A stretch of 64,000 nucleotides of DNA from Welwitschia mirabilis (taxonomy: Eukaryota; Gnetophyta; Gnetopsida; Welwitschiales), in NCBI GenBank assembly GCA_051453625.1, contig JBOZIK010000001.1, forward strand, positions 51,066,605 through 51,130,604, written 5' to 3'. Position 1 is the stretch's first letter. Every line of letters begins with the position of its first letter. This document shows, piece after piece, positions 21,641 through 32,179 of the stretch. The notes under the pieces are model-generated. The model saw nothing but the letters and a program-made list of their open reading frames with translations, had not been told where the DNA came from and did not search any database. The position numbers were made by a program, and so were the translations under genes.

Positions 21641-22620
21641 AATTACAATTTGAGGTATGACCTTGTCTTTGGCATCACAAACACTAATATGTATTCCTCT
21701 TCCGAGCAGCATTATTTTGATGTGGCTTCTTCTTTAACTTCGACTGATGTTGTTAAGGAGGTAAAGCTACTTATTATTTCCAAGGAGCTTTACCCTTGTC
21801 ATGATGTTTGACATTAGAAGGGTATTTACTTGAAGATGGTTTATTGGAATGTGATCCACCATGAGAATGTGGAACTTTGAATATAAAAAAGGATAAGGTA
21901 CAAAGAATGTTAAATTGTCATTTGGTAGTGATAAGGTTCTTACTAAGTGTTCCAAAGGTTACTTATGATAGTTTTACACTACTATGTAGTGACATGATAT
22001 AGCTACATAAAGATGAATCCTCTTAATAACATCTAATTAAGTTAACATAATGTATGCATACTTGGTTTTATGGGTCAATTTCAGCAACCTTTGCCTTAGT
22101 ATCAGTCAATAGTACAATTAACTATTTCATCTTCCCTATCTTATAATGCAAGTTATTCATTCTTATGATGAGAATGATTATCTTAAAATCATTCTTAAAA
22201 TAGAATGTATCCTATAAGGAAATGAAGTTGATGTAGCTTCTTTTACTATGATCCACCCACTTATTATGCTACAAAGTGAAAAGGTTTCTCATAATTTATG
22301 TCAAGTTATTATTTATGAACTTCCAAGCATCTTCTTCCTCTAGAAGATCAAGAGGAATATGCACTTTATTAAAGTAATCAGTGTCAAAACCATGTATGTG
22401 CATTGTAGACATGAAAAGTTTATGCTAATCTTCTAAACGCTAATCATTTTGAAGAGGGACTCTAATGTCAACCATATTTCTAGTTGCCAAAACCGATGTA
22501 AATTAGTCTGATAGCATCTAAAACTTGCACTTTGAGTTGCCATAGTCAAAGGAAGTAAAAGAAAAAATAACAAATTATAAGGTTTAGTTGATTTTGAGGG
22601 GGAACTTGCTTGCATTCACA
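21640..22620 (-). pseudogene. Copia C: gag remnant
   Basis: Reading the minus strand from 22615, coding-like runs include MATQSASFR, NMVDIRVPLQND, HIHGFDTDYFNKVHIPLDLL and EEEDAWKFINN, spaced like a Ty1/copia Gag. Toward lower coordinates GGSHSNKPSSSKYPSNVKHHDKGKAPWK-like codons (21870-21780) form a Ser/Lys-rich tail. Frames shift several times. It is the first gene of the element whose integrase lies at 20250-20870. The primer site and 5' LTR were not found with confidence. Confidence 0.5.
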
Positions 22621-22880
22621 GTTGAACAATGGATCTATCCTTCACACAAAAAATGCTTGTCAACTAGAGAAGAAAAATCAATGATAGAAAAAAAAACAAA
22701 ATGGTATCATCGATTTAACTAGGAATCTTTTAGTATAATCAATTTAAGTAGGAATCTTTCTCACATCCACAAGTTTAAATGATCTATCTAAATCACATCA
22801 AATGTTGAAAAAGAGTCATGATAAAGAGGTATAGTTAATTTAAAAGGGATCTTCCTTACATCCACAAGTTAAACAAGCTA
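22590..22880. repeat. Tandem copies of a GGATCTT-repeat family
   Basis: Copies near 22597, 22755 and 22843 share a pattern like GGATCTTNCTTACATCCACAAG followed by TTAAAC and, in two copies, ATCTA. The last two are 88 bp apart. The same family forms hairpins at 23600-23732. It lies upstream of copia C gag, possibly in its leader. Confidence 0.6.
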
Positions 22881-23599
22881 TCTAATTCATAATAGTGTAA
22901 TGAAGAAAATGACAAAACTAATCCCTACCTATTGCATGCACAAGGAAAACAAAGTAAATTTATTAATAAATCCTTATGTGAACATGACAAATTTTAACAC
23001 AACGAGTCTAGATCCTTTAGATGATTAAGTGAAAGATTTGTCAATTTTAGGTCTTGATCACTATTTTGGTAGTAATCAGGTCCTCTTTAAGGGTGTGACC
23101 CTTCTCTCCAAAAGAAGCAAAAAGATTATAGTTTGAATTACATTTATAGGGTATTTAAGTCGTCAGTCAGTTTTAGCTACCTTAACTACACACCCCTCTC
23201 AAGAGAGAGTACAATGCAATCTTGGTGATCTACTTATACCTTAGTAAATTTTCAATTCTGTTACACTTAAACCTCCCCTTTGGTAATTAAATTCAAAAAA
23301 ATCCTACAATTATCACTTCAATCTTTACCCCATAAACCCTCGATTACCAAGGTGCGTGCAAGAATTTGAACCTTCGGATGCTTAGGACATTATTACTTAT
23401 GAGAAACACAACTCTTTCTATGACCGAAACTACCTAATTATGATAGTTAAAGACTATAAGCTTAGAGGATAGTGTAACCTAGCATGGATCAATATCTACA
23501 TAAGAATCCCATGCCCACCACCAACAAAGAGTTATTGCTAGTGAAATATATTAAGTAGTCAAGGTATGGATAATTTCCAAGGGACTTGGTTTTGGTATA
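22881..23599. other. Spacer, no gene recognised
   Basis: AT-rich with no coding frame. GGTTCAAATTC on the minus strand near 23366 resembles a polymerase III B box, but no A box or tRNA fold was found. Confidence 0.4.
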
Positions 23600-23732
23600 A
23601 TTAAGTTAAGTGGATCTTGCTCAACATCCTAACTTAACTTAATCTATCCAAATTATAAGTAAAAACAACGTCTATGTCAGCAAAAAAAATCAAGTCAAGT
23701 GGATCTTGCTCCAATTACCTACTTGACTCGAT
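23600..23732. repeat. Two homologous hairpins
   Basis: Hairpin 1 (23600-23643): arms ATTAAGTTAAGT and ACTTAACTTAAT pair perfectly over 12 bp with a 20-base loop. Hairpin 2 (23689-23732): arms ATCAAGTCAAGT and ACTTGACTCGAT pair 11 of 12, again with a 20-base loop. Both loops begin GGATCTTGCTC. At two arm positions a T-A pair in hairpin 1 is a C-G pair in hairpin 2, so pairing is kept while sequence changes. Confidence 0.75.
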
Positions 23733-24945
23733 AGTGGGTTTATTATTATTTTATTTATCCAAAAATTCTAAAATGTGCAAAAAAGAGCTAAAATGCAGTA
23801 AAAACTGCATGTGCACATGACTGAAGCAAAAGTGTAGCTAAAGTCATATGTGCACAGAAATGAGTCAAAAGCTAGCAATAAGTGAAAAAAATCTTGTGCA
23901 AAAAAAAGCATTAATAATAAAATGTAGCACAAATTCTACAAGCACAGACGTGGCATAACTCACAGCTCAAAAATTGAAAATGACATTACGTTTCAGAAAC
24001 TTCCTGTCTAATCAACTAATGCATGCTAGCATCGATAGATGGGTTTCTAGCTGATTTGCCCACTGGCGTCAGAAAATGTCGATGTAATGAGGATGGTGTT
24101 GTTGACAATGTTAACAACATGGATTAAAAAATATGAATTTCATGGTGTTATCTACAATTGAGGAGGCTATAATTTTGATACTAAAGAAGCTGATTTTGAT
24201 CCTTTTTTTGTCTGCTTTTGAAGCAAATTGCTCAAAATGCTTAGTTCTTGACTAAACTAAAAAGTTGAACTTCCCTTATCTTTTATAAGTGGTTTTACAT
24301 TTTTTAACCACCTAATCATCTCCTAAAGAATTCACATGATACTGAAAAGAGTGGAAATATGTTGAACTCTAAACTTTTAGTAACCACACCTCTCCCGTAG
24401 TGGATATAGTCATTACGATCATCTAAATAAATGATTTAATTATGTTTAGGGCCTCATAGTATGTGAATCAGGTCATCCAAAATCTTAAATCCATAACCTC
24501 CTAAATAGACGACGACAAGTGTCCCAAAAATGAAACAACCATCTAATTGGTAGTATCCAAAAGAATAATAAAACTCTAAGACTCTAATATTATCAAAAGA
24601 AAAAAAAAATTAGACCATAAACAATGCAGCAATCACATTATAATCACATTTGATTTAATATAAAGGTTAATGTCGTTTGTATGAGAGTGGGTTGGAAACA
24701 TGGTTGCAACTTTTTCTACCTATTATTATTTGCTCCATCTCCACATCTTATAGCTTTTCCTTTTGTCATGATGGAAACTCAATGCTATCACATCTTGAAA
24801 GATGATGTGGGATTCATACTTGAAAATTGAAAGGTCTACAAAGGTCTCTTGATGTTGGTGGCTCCTCTCAAGCGCCATGTGTCAACAGCCTTGCCTTGAA
24901 TCATTTGAAAGAATTCAAATCCTTCACCACATGGGATGAATGGGG
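23733..24945. other. Intergenic, no gene recognised
   Basis: AT-rich sequence with short low-complexity runs. No primer site, LTR end or coding frame could be supported. Confidence 0.4.
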
Positions 24946-25225
24946 ATTTAATCATTAAATTAATTAAAAGATTAATAATAAACAAGCATGGTAAGAGTGA
25001 GATGATCATGTACAAGATGCCTTGCATTTATTCGCATCCATGGAAGTCACAAACACGAAAAAGCAGTCTACAAATGAAATGATTAAGGGCATTTAATCAT
25101 TAAATTAATTAAAAGATTAATAAACCAGAGGGATGAGAGGCATGAGAGTGATATGATGATGTACAAGTGTACCTCTGCTTTGTTTGCTTCCCTGAAAATG
25201 AGACACACAGAAAAGCATTATAAAA
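24946..25225. repeat. 145-bp tandem duplication upstream of the TMK gene
   Basis: Two copies begin at 24946 and 25091 with the same 31-base AT-rich block (ATTTAATCATTAAATTAATT, then AAAAGATTAAT), followed by similar GAGTGA-ATGATGATGTACAAG and ACAC-GAAAAAGCA segments. The second copy ends next to the TATA box at 25219. The repeat may hold AT-rich regulatory sites; that is inference. Confidence 0.7.
25219..25225 (+). promoter_or_regulatory. TATA box candidate of the TMK gene
   Basis: TATAAAA on the plus strand, about 1 kb before the start codon. If used, the leader would be about 970 nt, or shorter if it contains an intron. From about 25270 the base composition becomes clearly richer in GC than the surrounding repeats. 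Confidence 0.35.
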
Positions 25226-25637
25226 CCAACAAAAAGAAGGTATTGAATGCAATGGTCAATTGCAGGTAACCTAAAAAATATTTTCCAGCTTCTCTTCTCG
25301 GCTCTCAATGATTCCATTTCTATGCCCTGCATTATCGTTTCCAGTTTTCTCTTCCGCTTGTTGCTTTCGCTGCTCTCTATGAACAGTCCAAATAAAATCA
25401 ATGTGCATTTCCAGAGGGCCACATGACACCTCAACCATCCGTCTCTGTTTCACTTCCCAAGTGAACGCCGCACCCACAGCTACTTTTCCCTTCATTTTTC
25501 TGCAATTTAATTAGTCACAGCCATCGCCTTTTATCACTCATTAGTCAAAAACTGTTTACGGACAGACCATTTCCATAATCCGTTATTCATGCCTTAAATC
25601 AATGTCTGTCTTAAGATATTTTGATTCTCAAGTGGGT

Positions 25638-25978
25638 TAGGGTTTACCGCCTTGGGTTTGCTGTGGACTCGGATTTCCGTGTTGGTTGTTAAGTCTACTT
25701 TTTATCTTGTCACTGTCTTAATTTCTATGTTGATTCCCTTTCCTGGCTCTTTCTTGCTGCATATATTCATTTTCACATTTACTGTGAAAGAGGATAAAGA
25801 AGAATAACAGCCGAGTGATTCCGGTGCATCTTTGTCCGTGATTTGCGAGCAACTCAATTTCTCTCCTTCTTCGTGGCAAATCTCCCGAACCCAAATCCTC
25901 AAAGCTTGTTTTGGAAGACTCCTTGTTCTGCTAGGGTTTCATTGACAGCTGCTTTTTCTTAGAGCTGTAGTAGGGTTT
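25638..25978 (+). promoter_or_regulatory. Three telo-box motifs in the TMK 5' region
   Basis: TAGGGTTT (complement AAACCCTA) occurs at 25638-25645, 25932-25939 and 25971-25978. Telo boxes are known in plant promoters and leaders of genes active in dividing tissue and are bound by TRB and related factors. Three copies in 340 bp is suggestive, not proof. Confidence 0.45.
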
Positions 25979-26173
25979 CACTTCACGAACACAGGCTGTT
26001 GCATTGCCTGGGGAAGGACAGGGGAAAGGCATCAAAGTCTGGGCACATCACACTAGGTATGGATTTCAGAGGAATCTGATTTTCTTTATCTCAGAATTCT
26101 TGCTTAGTTGTTAAAGGGTCACGCAGCAGTGACAGAATTAGGGCTGTTGCCTGTTGAGGTTAGTGTGGAATCT

Positions 26174-26227
26174 ATGTTTTTTCTCTCTTTTGTTGAATCT
26201 TGGCCGATAATCTTGATAAAGAGGTAA
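26174..26227 (+). CDS. Upstream ORF (17 codons) overlapping the TMK start
   Basis: An ATG at 26174 opens 17 codons ending in TAA at 26225-26227. The final A of the stop is the first base of the main ATG (TAATG). It lies in another frame from the receptor. Its ATG context is weak (T at -3 and +4), while the main start has G at -3 and +4, so leaky scanning or reinitiation could supply the receptor. Whether this segment is in the mature leader is not shown. Confidence 0.45.
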   Translation: MFFLSFVESWPIILIKR

Positions 26228-29200
26228 TGGGGTTTGGACAATGGAAGTGGGCAGTGGCCATAGTGGGCATATGGTGTTGGGGAATGCTAGGACGTCTTGG
26301 TCGTGTAAATGGAGAAACAGACCCGAATGACATGGAGATTTTGAATGCTTTCAAGAAAGGATTGAAGAATGCAAAGCTTCTGGAATGGCCTGAAGGAGGA
26401 ACTGATCCGTGTGGCCAGAAATGGAAGCACGTGTTCTGCACAGAACAAGGAAGAGTGAGCCAGATTCAAGTGCAGGGAATGGGTCTGGAAGGGCCCCTGC
26501 CATCCAACTTTAATCGACTCACAGAGCTCTTCAACATTGGGTTGCAGAGGAACAAGTTTTCTGGTCCTTTGCCCACCTTCAAAGGCCTTTCTAAGTTGCA
26601 GAAGGCCTATCTAGGAACTAACAATTTTGACACAATTCCTTCTGATTTCTTTGTGGATTTGACAAATCTTGAGATCCTCTCTTTGGAATACAACAATCTG
26701 AACGCAACTGAAGGGTGGACTCTGCCAGCAGATCTTAAAGGATCCACTTCCTTGAAAAATCTTTCTCTGTCTCAGACCAATCTTGTGGGTTCCATACCTG
26801 CGTTTTTGGGAGGGTTGGTGAGCTTGGAGGTGCTTGAGCTTGCATATAACAGGCTTTCAGGGCCCATTCCTTCGACTTTCAGGGGATCACAGCTGGTGGT
26901 ATTTGAGGTGAATAACCAGGATGAGGAAAACGGCCAAATGTTGTCTGGTCCAATTGATGTGGTAGGCAGTATGGTATACCTAAGGACCTTATGGATGCAT
27001 GGCAACAAATTCAATGGAACCATTCCTGCTTCACTGGGAAATTGTTCAGAGTTGCAGGATTTGAGGCTCAATGATAACCAATTAGTTGGACCGATACCTC
27101 CTACCCTTGACAGTTTGCCTCTTCAAGTCTTATCAGTGGATAACAACCAGCTGTCTGGACCTATCCCAGATTTCAAGTTTAAGAACTACAGCTACGCTGA
27201 AAATTCCTTTTGCCAATCAAAACCGGCCCTCCCTTGTGCTCCTGAAGTTTCTGCACTCTTGGATTTCCTTGCCAATGTGGATTATCCAACTTCACTGGCA
27301 TCTTCTTGGACTGGTAACAGTCCGTGTGAAAGTTGGATAGGCATTAGATGCAACGCTGACAGCAAGGTATCCGCGATCAACCTGCCTAGTCGAGCCCTCA
27401 GTGGAACTGTTTCTTCATCTCTTGCTAATCTTACCTCTCTGGAGAGGATCAGTTTAGCCGGTAATCAGCTTCAGGGCGAAGTTCCTACCACGCTAACGCA
27501 GTTAAACTCGTTGTCCTTCCTGGATTTGAGCAATAACAACATCAGTCCTCCCCTTCCTCGTTTTCCTTCGCACGTCCGTGTTCTTTACTCTGGAAATCCT
27601 CTGCTTGAGGGCAAATCCCCTTCGACTGCACCCTCTGCAGAAGCCCCCTTGAATGGGAAGCCTTTGACACCCCCAACAAATTCTAGCGGTCCTGCAAGAG
27701 GATCATCATCCCCCGTAGGGTCTAAATCCAGCGATACCAAACGACACAAACCAATTAACAAAAGATCATCAAAAAAGACTGGCATGGTAATTAGTATCGC
27801 AATTGTTTCTGCAACAGCCATTCTGCTTTTGCTATCCATTGCTGTGATTTTCTTATGCAAGAAAAGGAAAGCGTCGTGCACTGTGAGGACGGAAGCCCCT
27901 GGGACTGTCACTGCTGGGGGCAGAGACCCATCAAATCATTCCGATTCTCTTGTAAAGATGCTGGTTTCGAGCCAAAATGGCAATGGAGGAAGCAGCATCA
28001 GTTCCACCCAAAGCAGAACGAGCAGTGGTCCTACTGATAGCCAGGTGATCGAGGCAGGTAACCTGATCATATCAGTCCAGGTTTTGAAGGAAGCCACAAA
28101 CAATTTTAGCCCTGAAAATGCGCTTGGGAGAGGTGGATTTGGGGCAGTGTACAAGGGCACACTGTGCAATGGTACCACCATTGCAGTAAAGAGAATGGAA
28201 GCAGCAATTGTAACCACAAAAGGCTTAAATGAATTCCAGTCAGAAATTGCAGTCTTATCCAAGGTAAGACACAGGAATCTGGTTTCTCTACTAGGATACT
28301 GCACAGAAGGCAATGAGAGGCTGCTGGTATATGAATACATGCCTCAGGGAGCTCTTAGCAGGCATTTATTTGAATGGGCCAAGAATGGTATTGAGCCAAT
28401 GACATGGAAGAGAAGGCTAAACATAGCTTTGGATGTGGCTCGGGGAATGGAGTATCTGCATGGTCTGGCACACAGGAGTTTCATCCACAGGGATCTCAAA
28501 CCTTCCAATATACTTCTGGGAGACGATTTTCATGCCAAGGTCTCTGACTTTGGATTAGTGAAATTGGCACCAGAGGGGAAGCATTCCATCGAAACCAGAT
28601 TGGCTGGGACTTTTGGGTATTTAGCTCCTGAATACGCAGGTCAATAAATTGTATTTTTTGGGATCATTTTCCATTTTTCAACATCTTGAAAGATGCCTGA
28701 ATTATGACAGACTAGTATTGATTGACCTTTTTGTTGTTCTTGGAGCAGTGACAGGAAGAATCACCACCAAAGCAGATGTGTACAGCTTTGGGGTGGTGTT
28801 GATGGAGCTAATTACAGGGAGGAGGGCACTGGACGAGAATGAACCAGAGGAAAGCATGCATTTGGTATCATGGTTCAGAAGAATGTATTCAGGCAAGGAA
28901 ACGCTCTCCAAGGCTGTAGATCCAGTTTTGCAGATGACAGATGAGACCTTTGAAAGCATCTGCACTGTTGCAGAGCTTTCAGGGCATTGCACTGCAAGGG
29001 AACCTTATCAGAGGCCTGATATGGGCCATGCTGTGAACGTGCTGGCACCTTTGGTGGAAAAGTGGAAGCCGTCAGACACAGAAAACGATGAAGAAATGGG
29101 CATTGATTTCGAAATGTCACTTCCTCAAGCCCTCAAAAAGTGGCAAGAACTCGAGGGTACCAATTCCTCTAGATTGGACGAGAGCAAGGAGAGTATTCCT

Positions 29201-29251
29201 ACGCGTCCCATTGGGTTTGCAGAGTCATTCACATCTTCTGATGGACGCTGA
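26227..29251 (+). CDS. TMK: TMK-type LRR receptor-like kinase (joined exons 26227-28639 and 28749-29251)
   Basis: 971 codons; Arabidopsis TMK1 has 942. The start is the first ATG after an in-frame TGA at 26194. Residues: hydrophobic signal 1-29; Cys pair C62/C71; LRR block 80-330; non-LRR island with a second Cys pair C367/C375; short LRR block 378-455; Pro/Ser-rich linker 465-518; membrane helix 520-544; kinase about 628-905 with GRGGFG 634-639, K655, E673, HRD 754-756, DFG 774-776, APE 800-802, D814 and R893; tail ending FTSSDGR. Two LRR blocks split by an island, and this tail, mark the TMK family. These plasma-membrane kinases act in auxin-linked growth signalling in Arabidopsis, including proton-pump phosphorylation. 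All catalytic residues are present, so it is probably active. It is the only intact gene in the window. Which TMK member it corresponds to is not resolved. Confidence 0.95.
28640..28748 (+). other. Phase-1 intron of the TMK gene (109 bp)
   Basis: Donor G|GTCAAT at 28640 and acceptor GGAGCAG| at 28748. Splicing makes GAA TAC GCA GTG ACA, the APEYAVTG segment conserved in TMKs. As I recall, Arabidopsis TMK1 has its single intron at this spot. Retention would add Gly and Gln then TAA, cutting off kinase subdomains IX-XI. Confidence 0.93.
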
Positions 29252-29814
29252 AATCCTATTGAAGAATCTTTTGCTTATGGGTGGACCCAGATAGTGCGCA
29301 CTTGTCAAAGGTACTTTTGTATAGGTTTTTTTGGGCATTTCTTGAACTATTAATTGTAGATAGTTATTTTGATCCACTGTTTGGATGGATTATAAAGCTG
29401 TGTCTCCATTATGCAACATCTAATGCTATAAAGAAAGCTTGGCCAGAAATATTTGGGGTTTCTCAGACAAATGGGTTCAGATTCACGTCTGCAGACACGA
29501 GAAAAACACTTCTCTAACTGCCAGCCAGCTTTGGATGGTGGATTGATTTTGAAGGAATGTATATGAATTTATTTATTATGTTAACAATTCTTGACTATAT
29601 ACTGCATTGTTAGCCTTGCATAAGGATGGGACCAGTCATCCTTGTTAGGGAAGCCTTCCAAACCAACTATCACACAGAGAAGCTGACAGTCCATACCTGA
29701 TCGACACCACTTAGGGCTGTCATCGTCCTTAACCAAACATTTATCCTATCAATTTAAAGTTTCCATTTGATGCAGCAAAATTTTAAAACGAGCTGCTTAG
29801 CTTACACAAAGCAC
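29252..29814 (+). other. TMK 3' untranslated and downstream sequence
   Basis: No second gene is visible. Base composition stays near that of the gene to about 29520, which suggests the 3' UTR. No clear AATAAA was found, so the transcript end is unknown. Confidence 0.4.
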
Positions 29815-30120
29815 AAGAGCTTAACTTGTAGTATAGCCGTTCTAACTCACATATATTAAGTTGCACTAGGCAAGTGCTTCAAAGTTTTGGGTTCGAGATT
29901 TACGATACATGAGACATTTGGTAGTCAGCTTCGCTGTTGGCAGGTGCCACTCATTGTGTTTTCACCTAGTTGAACTTGATGTGTGTGTTGACGTTTCCTA
30001 CAAACCTGTTCAACGAAACCAACACAAAGCTTCATGTGACTTAAATCGCCCAAGTGCGAGTCAAGTCACTTGTCTATCAGTAGGCATGGGCCAAAATCTA
30101 TCCAGTTTATACCGAGATTA
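29815..30120 (+). repeat. Weak SINE-like segment
   Basis: GGGTTCGAGATT near 29889 resembles a polymerase III B box, and GTAGTATAGCCGTTCTAAC about 60 bases upstream could be a worn A box. No clear 3' tail or target duplication was found. Confidence 0.25.
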
Positions 30121-30289
30121 AACAACAAAAGGACAAGACATCACACTGACTTATCAAGTAAAGGGAAGTAAGGTTCTAGATCAAAGTCCAAATATTAGAT
30201 AAGATGAAGTTTGATGTGAGTGGCTCTGTTATTTTCCCCTTTGAAGATTGAGATATGCCTGCTGACAGCCTTCAGGTGACATATATCTC

Positions 30290-30385
30290 TAGTAGGGATT
30301 GAACTTGGGATATCTAGAGCAGTGGTCCAAACCTATGGCTCTGCAAGACATTCCATGAATTGAAAACCTGCCAGTGACCCAAAGT
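30290..30385 (-). mobile_element. tRNA-derived SINE candidate
   Basis: On the minus strand TGGGTCACTGG (30381-30371) fits the polymerase III A box at 9 of 11 positions. AGTTCAATCCC (30305-30295) fits the B box, about 65 bases apart with CATAGGTTTGGACC between, similar to tRNA-derived plant SINE heads. The 3' end and target duplication were not identified. Confidence 0.45.
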
Positions 30386-31833
30386 AAGAACAACCCATGG
30401 ATGGGCACTTGACTGCAGCATGTTACTTGTTTTTGTGGACATGGTATGATCTTTCTCCTTGATGTTTTGTTAATCACAGAAACCAACTTAAGCCTTTCTT
30501 CTATTTGCTGGTTCTGACAACATAGAGGCCACATCTGAGGATCTGAAAGTTAAATCTGAGAGCACTGTTTCTCTGAAACCCAAATTTTCTTTAGCAAAGG
30601 TACTGTAATCAAGAAGAAACTATTACAACTCCAAATTATCAAACTTCTATGCAAGAATTATAATCATCATTCCTGCTCTCACCCAATTAACATGGGCTTG
30701 CCATTCATGCAATGGATTTGTCAAAGTTTTATGGCTGTCTGCATATTCTAAATTTGTTTCTAGTATGAACCAGGAAGCAAAGCTTGCGCCACAATAAAGA
30801 GCTACCCTCTTACGAGTGACTTAATGTCTGAGGGCCATCATACTGTGTCATATCCAATAACAAATAGAAATACAAAGGCTCAATTATATTGGCTTTTTTC
30901 TCGTTCCCTATCTCCACAAATGCTTCTTCCATGATGCAGTTACCTTAGTGGTGTCTTCATCTGAAGGATTTACTTAAGACGCTGCAAGCTTACTTATTCC
31001 ATAGAATTGCTTTAGAATAATCAATTTCTTATCATCCATGATGGAAGCTTTTATGATTAGTCATTGCCCTTGGGTTTGGTCTGGATCATTCATCTATTAG
31101 AGATGACTACAACAGACAGAGTCTACAAGGAAATAGGACCTTTGCATCAATTTTATTTTTAACGACAAAACACTATTTGAAGTGGATCAATTTTGGTCCT
31201 TCCTGGTGTTACTTGGACCACAAATTGTTAGTATGCAAACATATTCAGTGCTCTTTATCTTTCAATATCCATGAAGTGCCTTTGAAAAATTAATGGTCCA
31301 AGTCTATGAGTGGAGAATGATCATACTAGTTCATACCTTGTTCAGTTGGTTTTGCGGCTCAATCCTCATTGCATGGCTCCTTTAGACTTCTTGATAACAC
31401 TTTTACTTGGTGATGGACGACCTATGCACATATGCCCATTGTTAGAGCATCGCATCAATATTGTAACTCGGATCCATTTACTATTTCAAGAAATAAACGA
31501 CGAAGATCCTTGTGTCTGTGTCTTACATCAAGTGTATGATTTTTAGTAATCACCAATGATAGCAATGTTATCTATAGAAATGCAATTTTTTCCCATACTT
31601 TGTGTCATAGCTATAGACTCTTGTTGAAGTTGACATATCCTATAACAATGTTTTCTAATCAAAATTTGTTTCAACCTTAAAAAGTAATAAGACAATGATT
31701 ACTGAGTCTGTCTCAAAGCTCTAAAGTAACATGCATAAAATACAACAATGACATAAAGATTGGTAGTAAAAATGTATGAATATCATTTTGCTTGTGAAAT
31801 AACATGAAGAAGAAAATTTATCAAGAAAGGAAA
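30386..31833. other. Intergenic, no gene recognised
   Basis: Moderately AT-rich, probably old single-copy or repeat-derived DNA. A short segment at about 31768-31828 resembles 33177-33247 (ATTGGYAGT ... GAAATAACRTGAAGAA), so the LTR pair in between sits inside a duplicated flank. Confidence 0.4.
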
Positions 31834-32164
31834 TGATGTAAGGGGGGCAGGATCGAGAGTAATTAGTGTTTTACATAAGAGGGAAAAGAAGTGGAGGGAA
31901 AAATATAGAGAGCAATTACAAAACTCTAAGAAGATGTTTCTTTGTTGGGAATTTGACGAGAAGATTCTTTGAATAAGTTCTTAGCTCAGTTTTATTTTCT
32001 CATGAAGGCTTCCAAGCATCATTGTAATCTTGTATTTGTTAGCATACTGAAATATAGATTTTCTTAAAGTTTTCATTGTGATTCTTGTCTATATTTTCCT
32101 CATCTACTTCTTTTCCCTTTTGTGTAAAGCACTAATTCCTCTTGATACTACCGCCTTTCCATCA
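31834..32164 (+). repeat. LTR end with long inverted repeat
   Basis: The right part (about 31935-32164) repeats at 32941-33168, as in a pair of LTRs, and is followed by a primer site. The first 90 bases (31834-31920) are the inverted complement of the last 90 (32075-32164); both contain AGGGAAAAGAAGTRGA and AATTAGTG. The unit could fold into one hairpin, like a foldback element or MITE. Confidence 0.6.
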
Positions 32165-32167
32165 TAA

Positions 32168-32179
32168 TGGTACTAGAAC
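32168..32179 (+). other. Primer binding site (worn tRNA-Met)
   Basis: TGGTACTAGAAC, followed by TTTGG, compared with TGGTATCAGAGC. It lies three bases after the LTR end CCATCA, which supports plus-strand orientation. Confidence 0.6.

Noticed and set aside
23360-23450. tRNA or SINE on the minus strand from GGTTCAAATTC
   Set aside because: No A box, acceptor stem or cloverleaf could be built around it.
26200-26226. Nine extra codons (TTG start) before the TMK ATG
   Set aside because: TTG is not a usual plant start, and the first in-frame ATG at 26227 has a good context and directly opens the signal peptide.
28640-28748. Gene ending at TAA 28645 as a truncated kinase, with a second gene at 28649
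   Set aside because: Good GT-AG sites restore the conserved TMK kinase and C-terminus in frame, so it is one gene with an intron.
26287-29120. Other open frames on both strands over the TMK exons
   Set aside because: They overlap a conserved coding frame and show no domains; they are by-products of its codons.
29281-29517. Small gene downstream of TMK
   Set aside because: Starts at GTG with no domain and lies in the probable 3' UTR.
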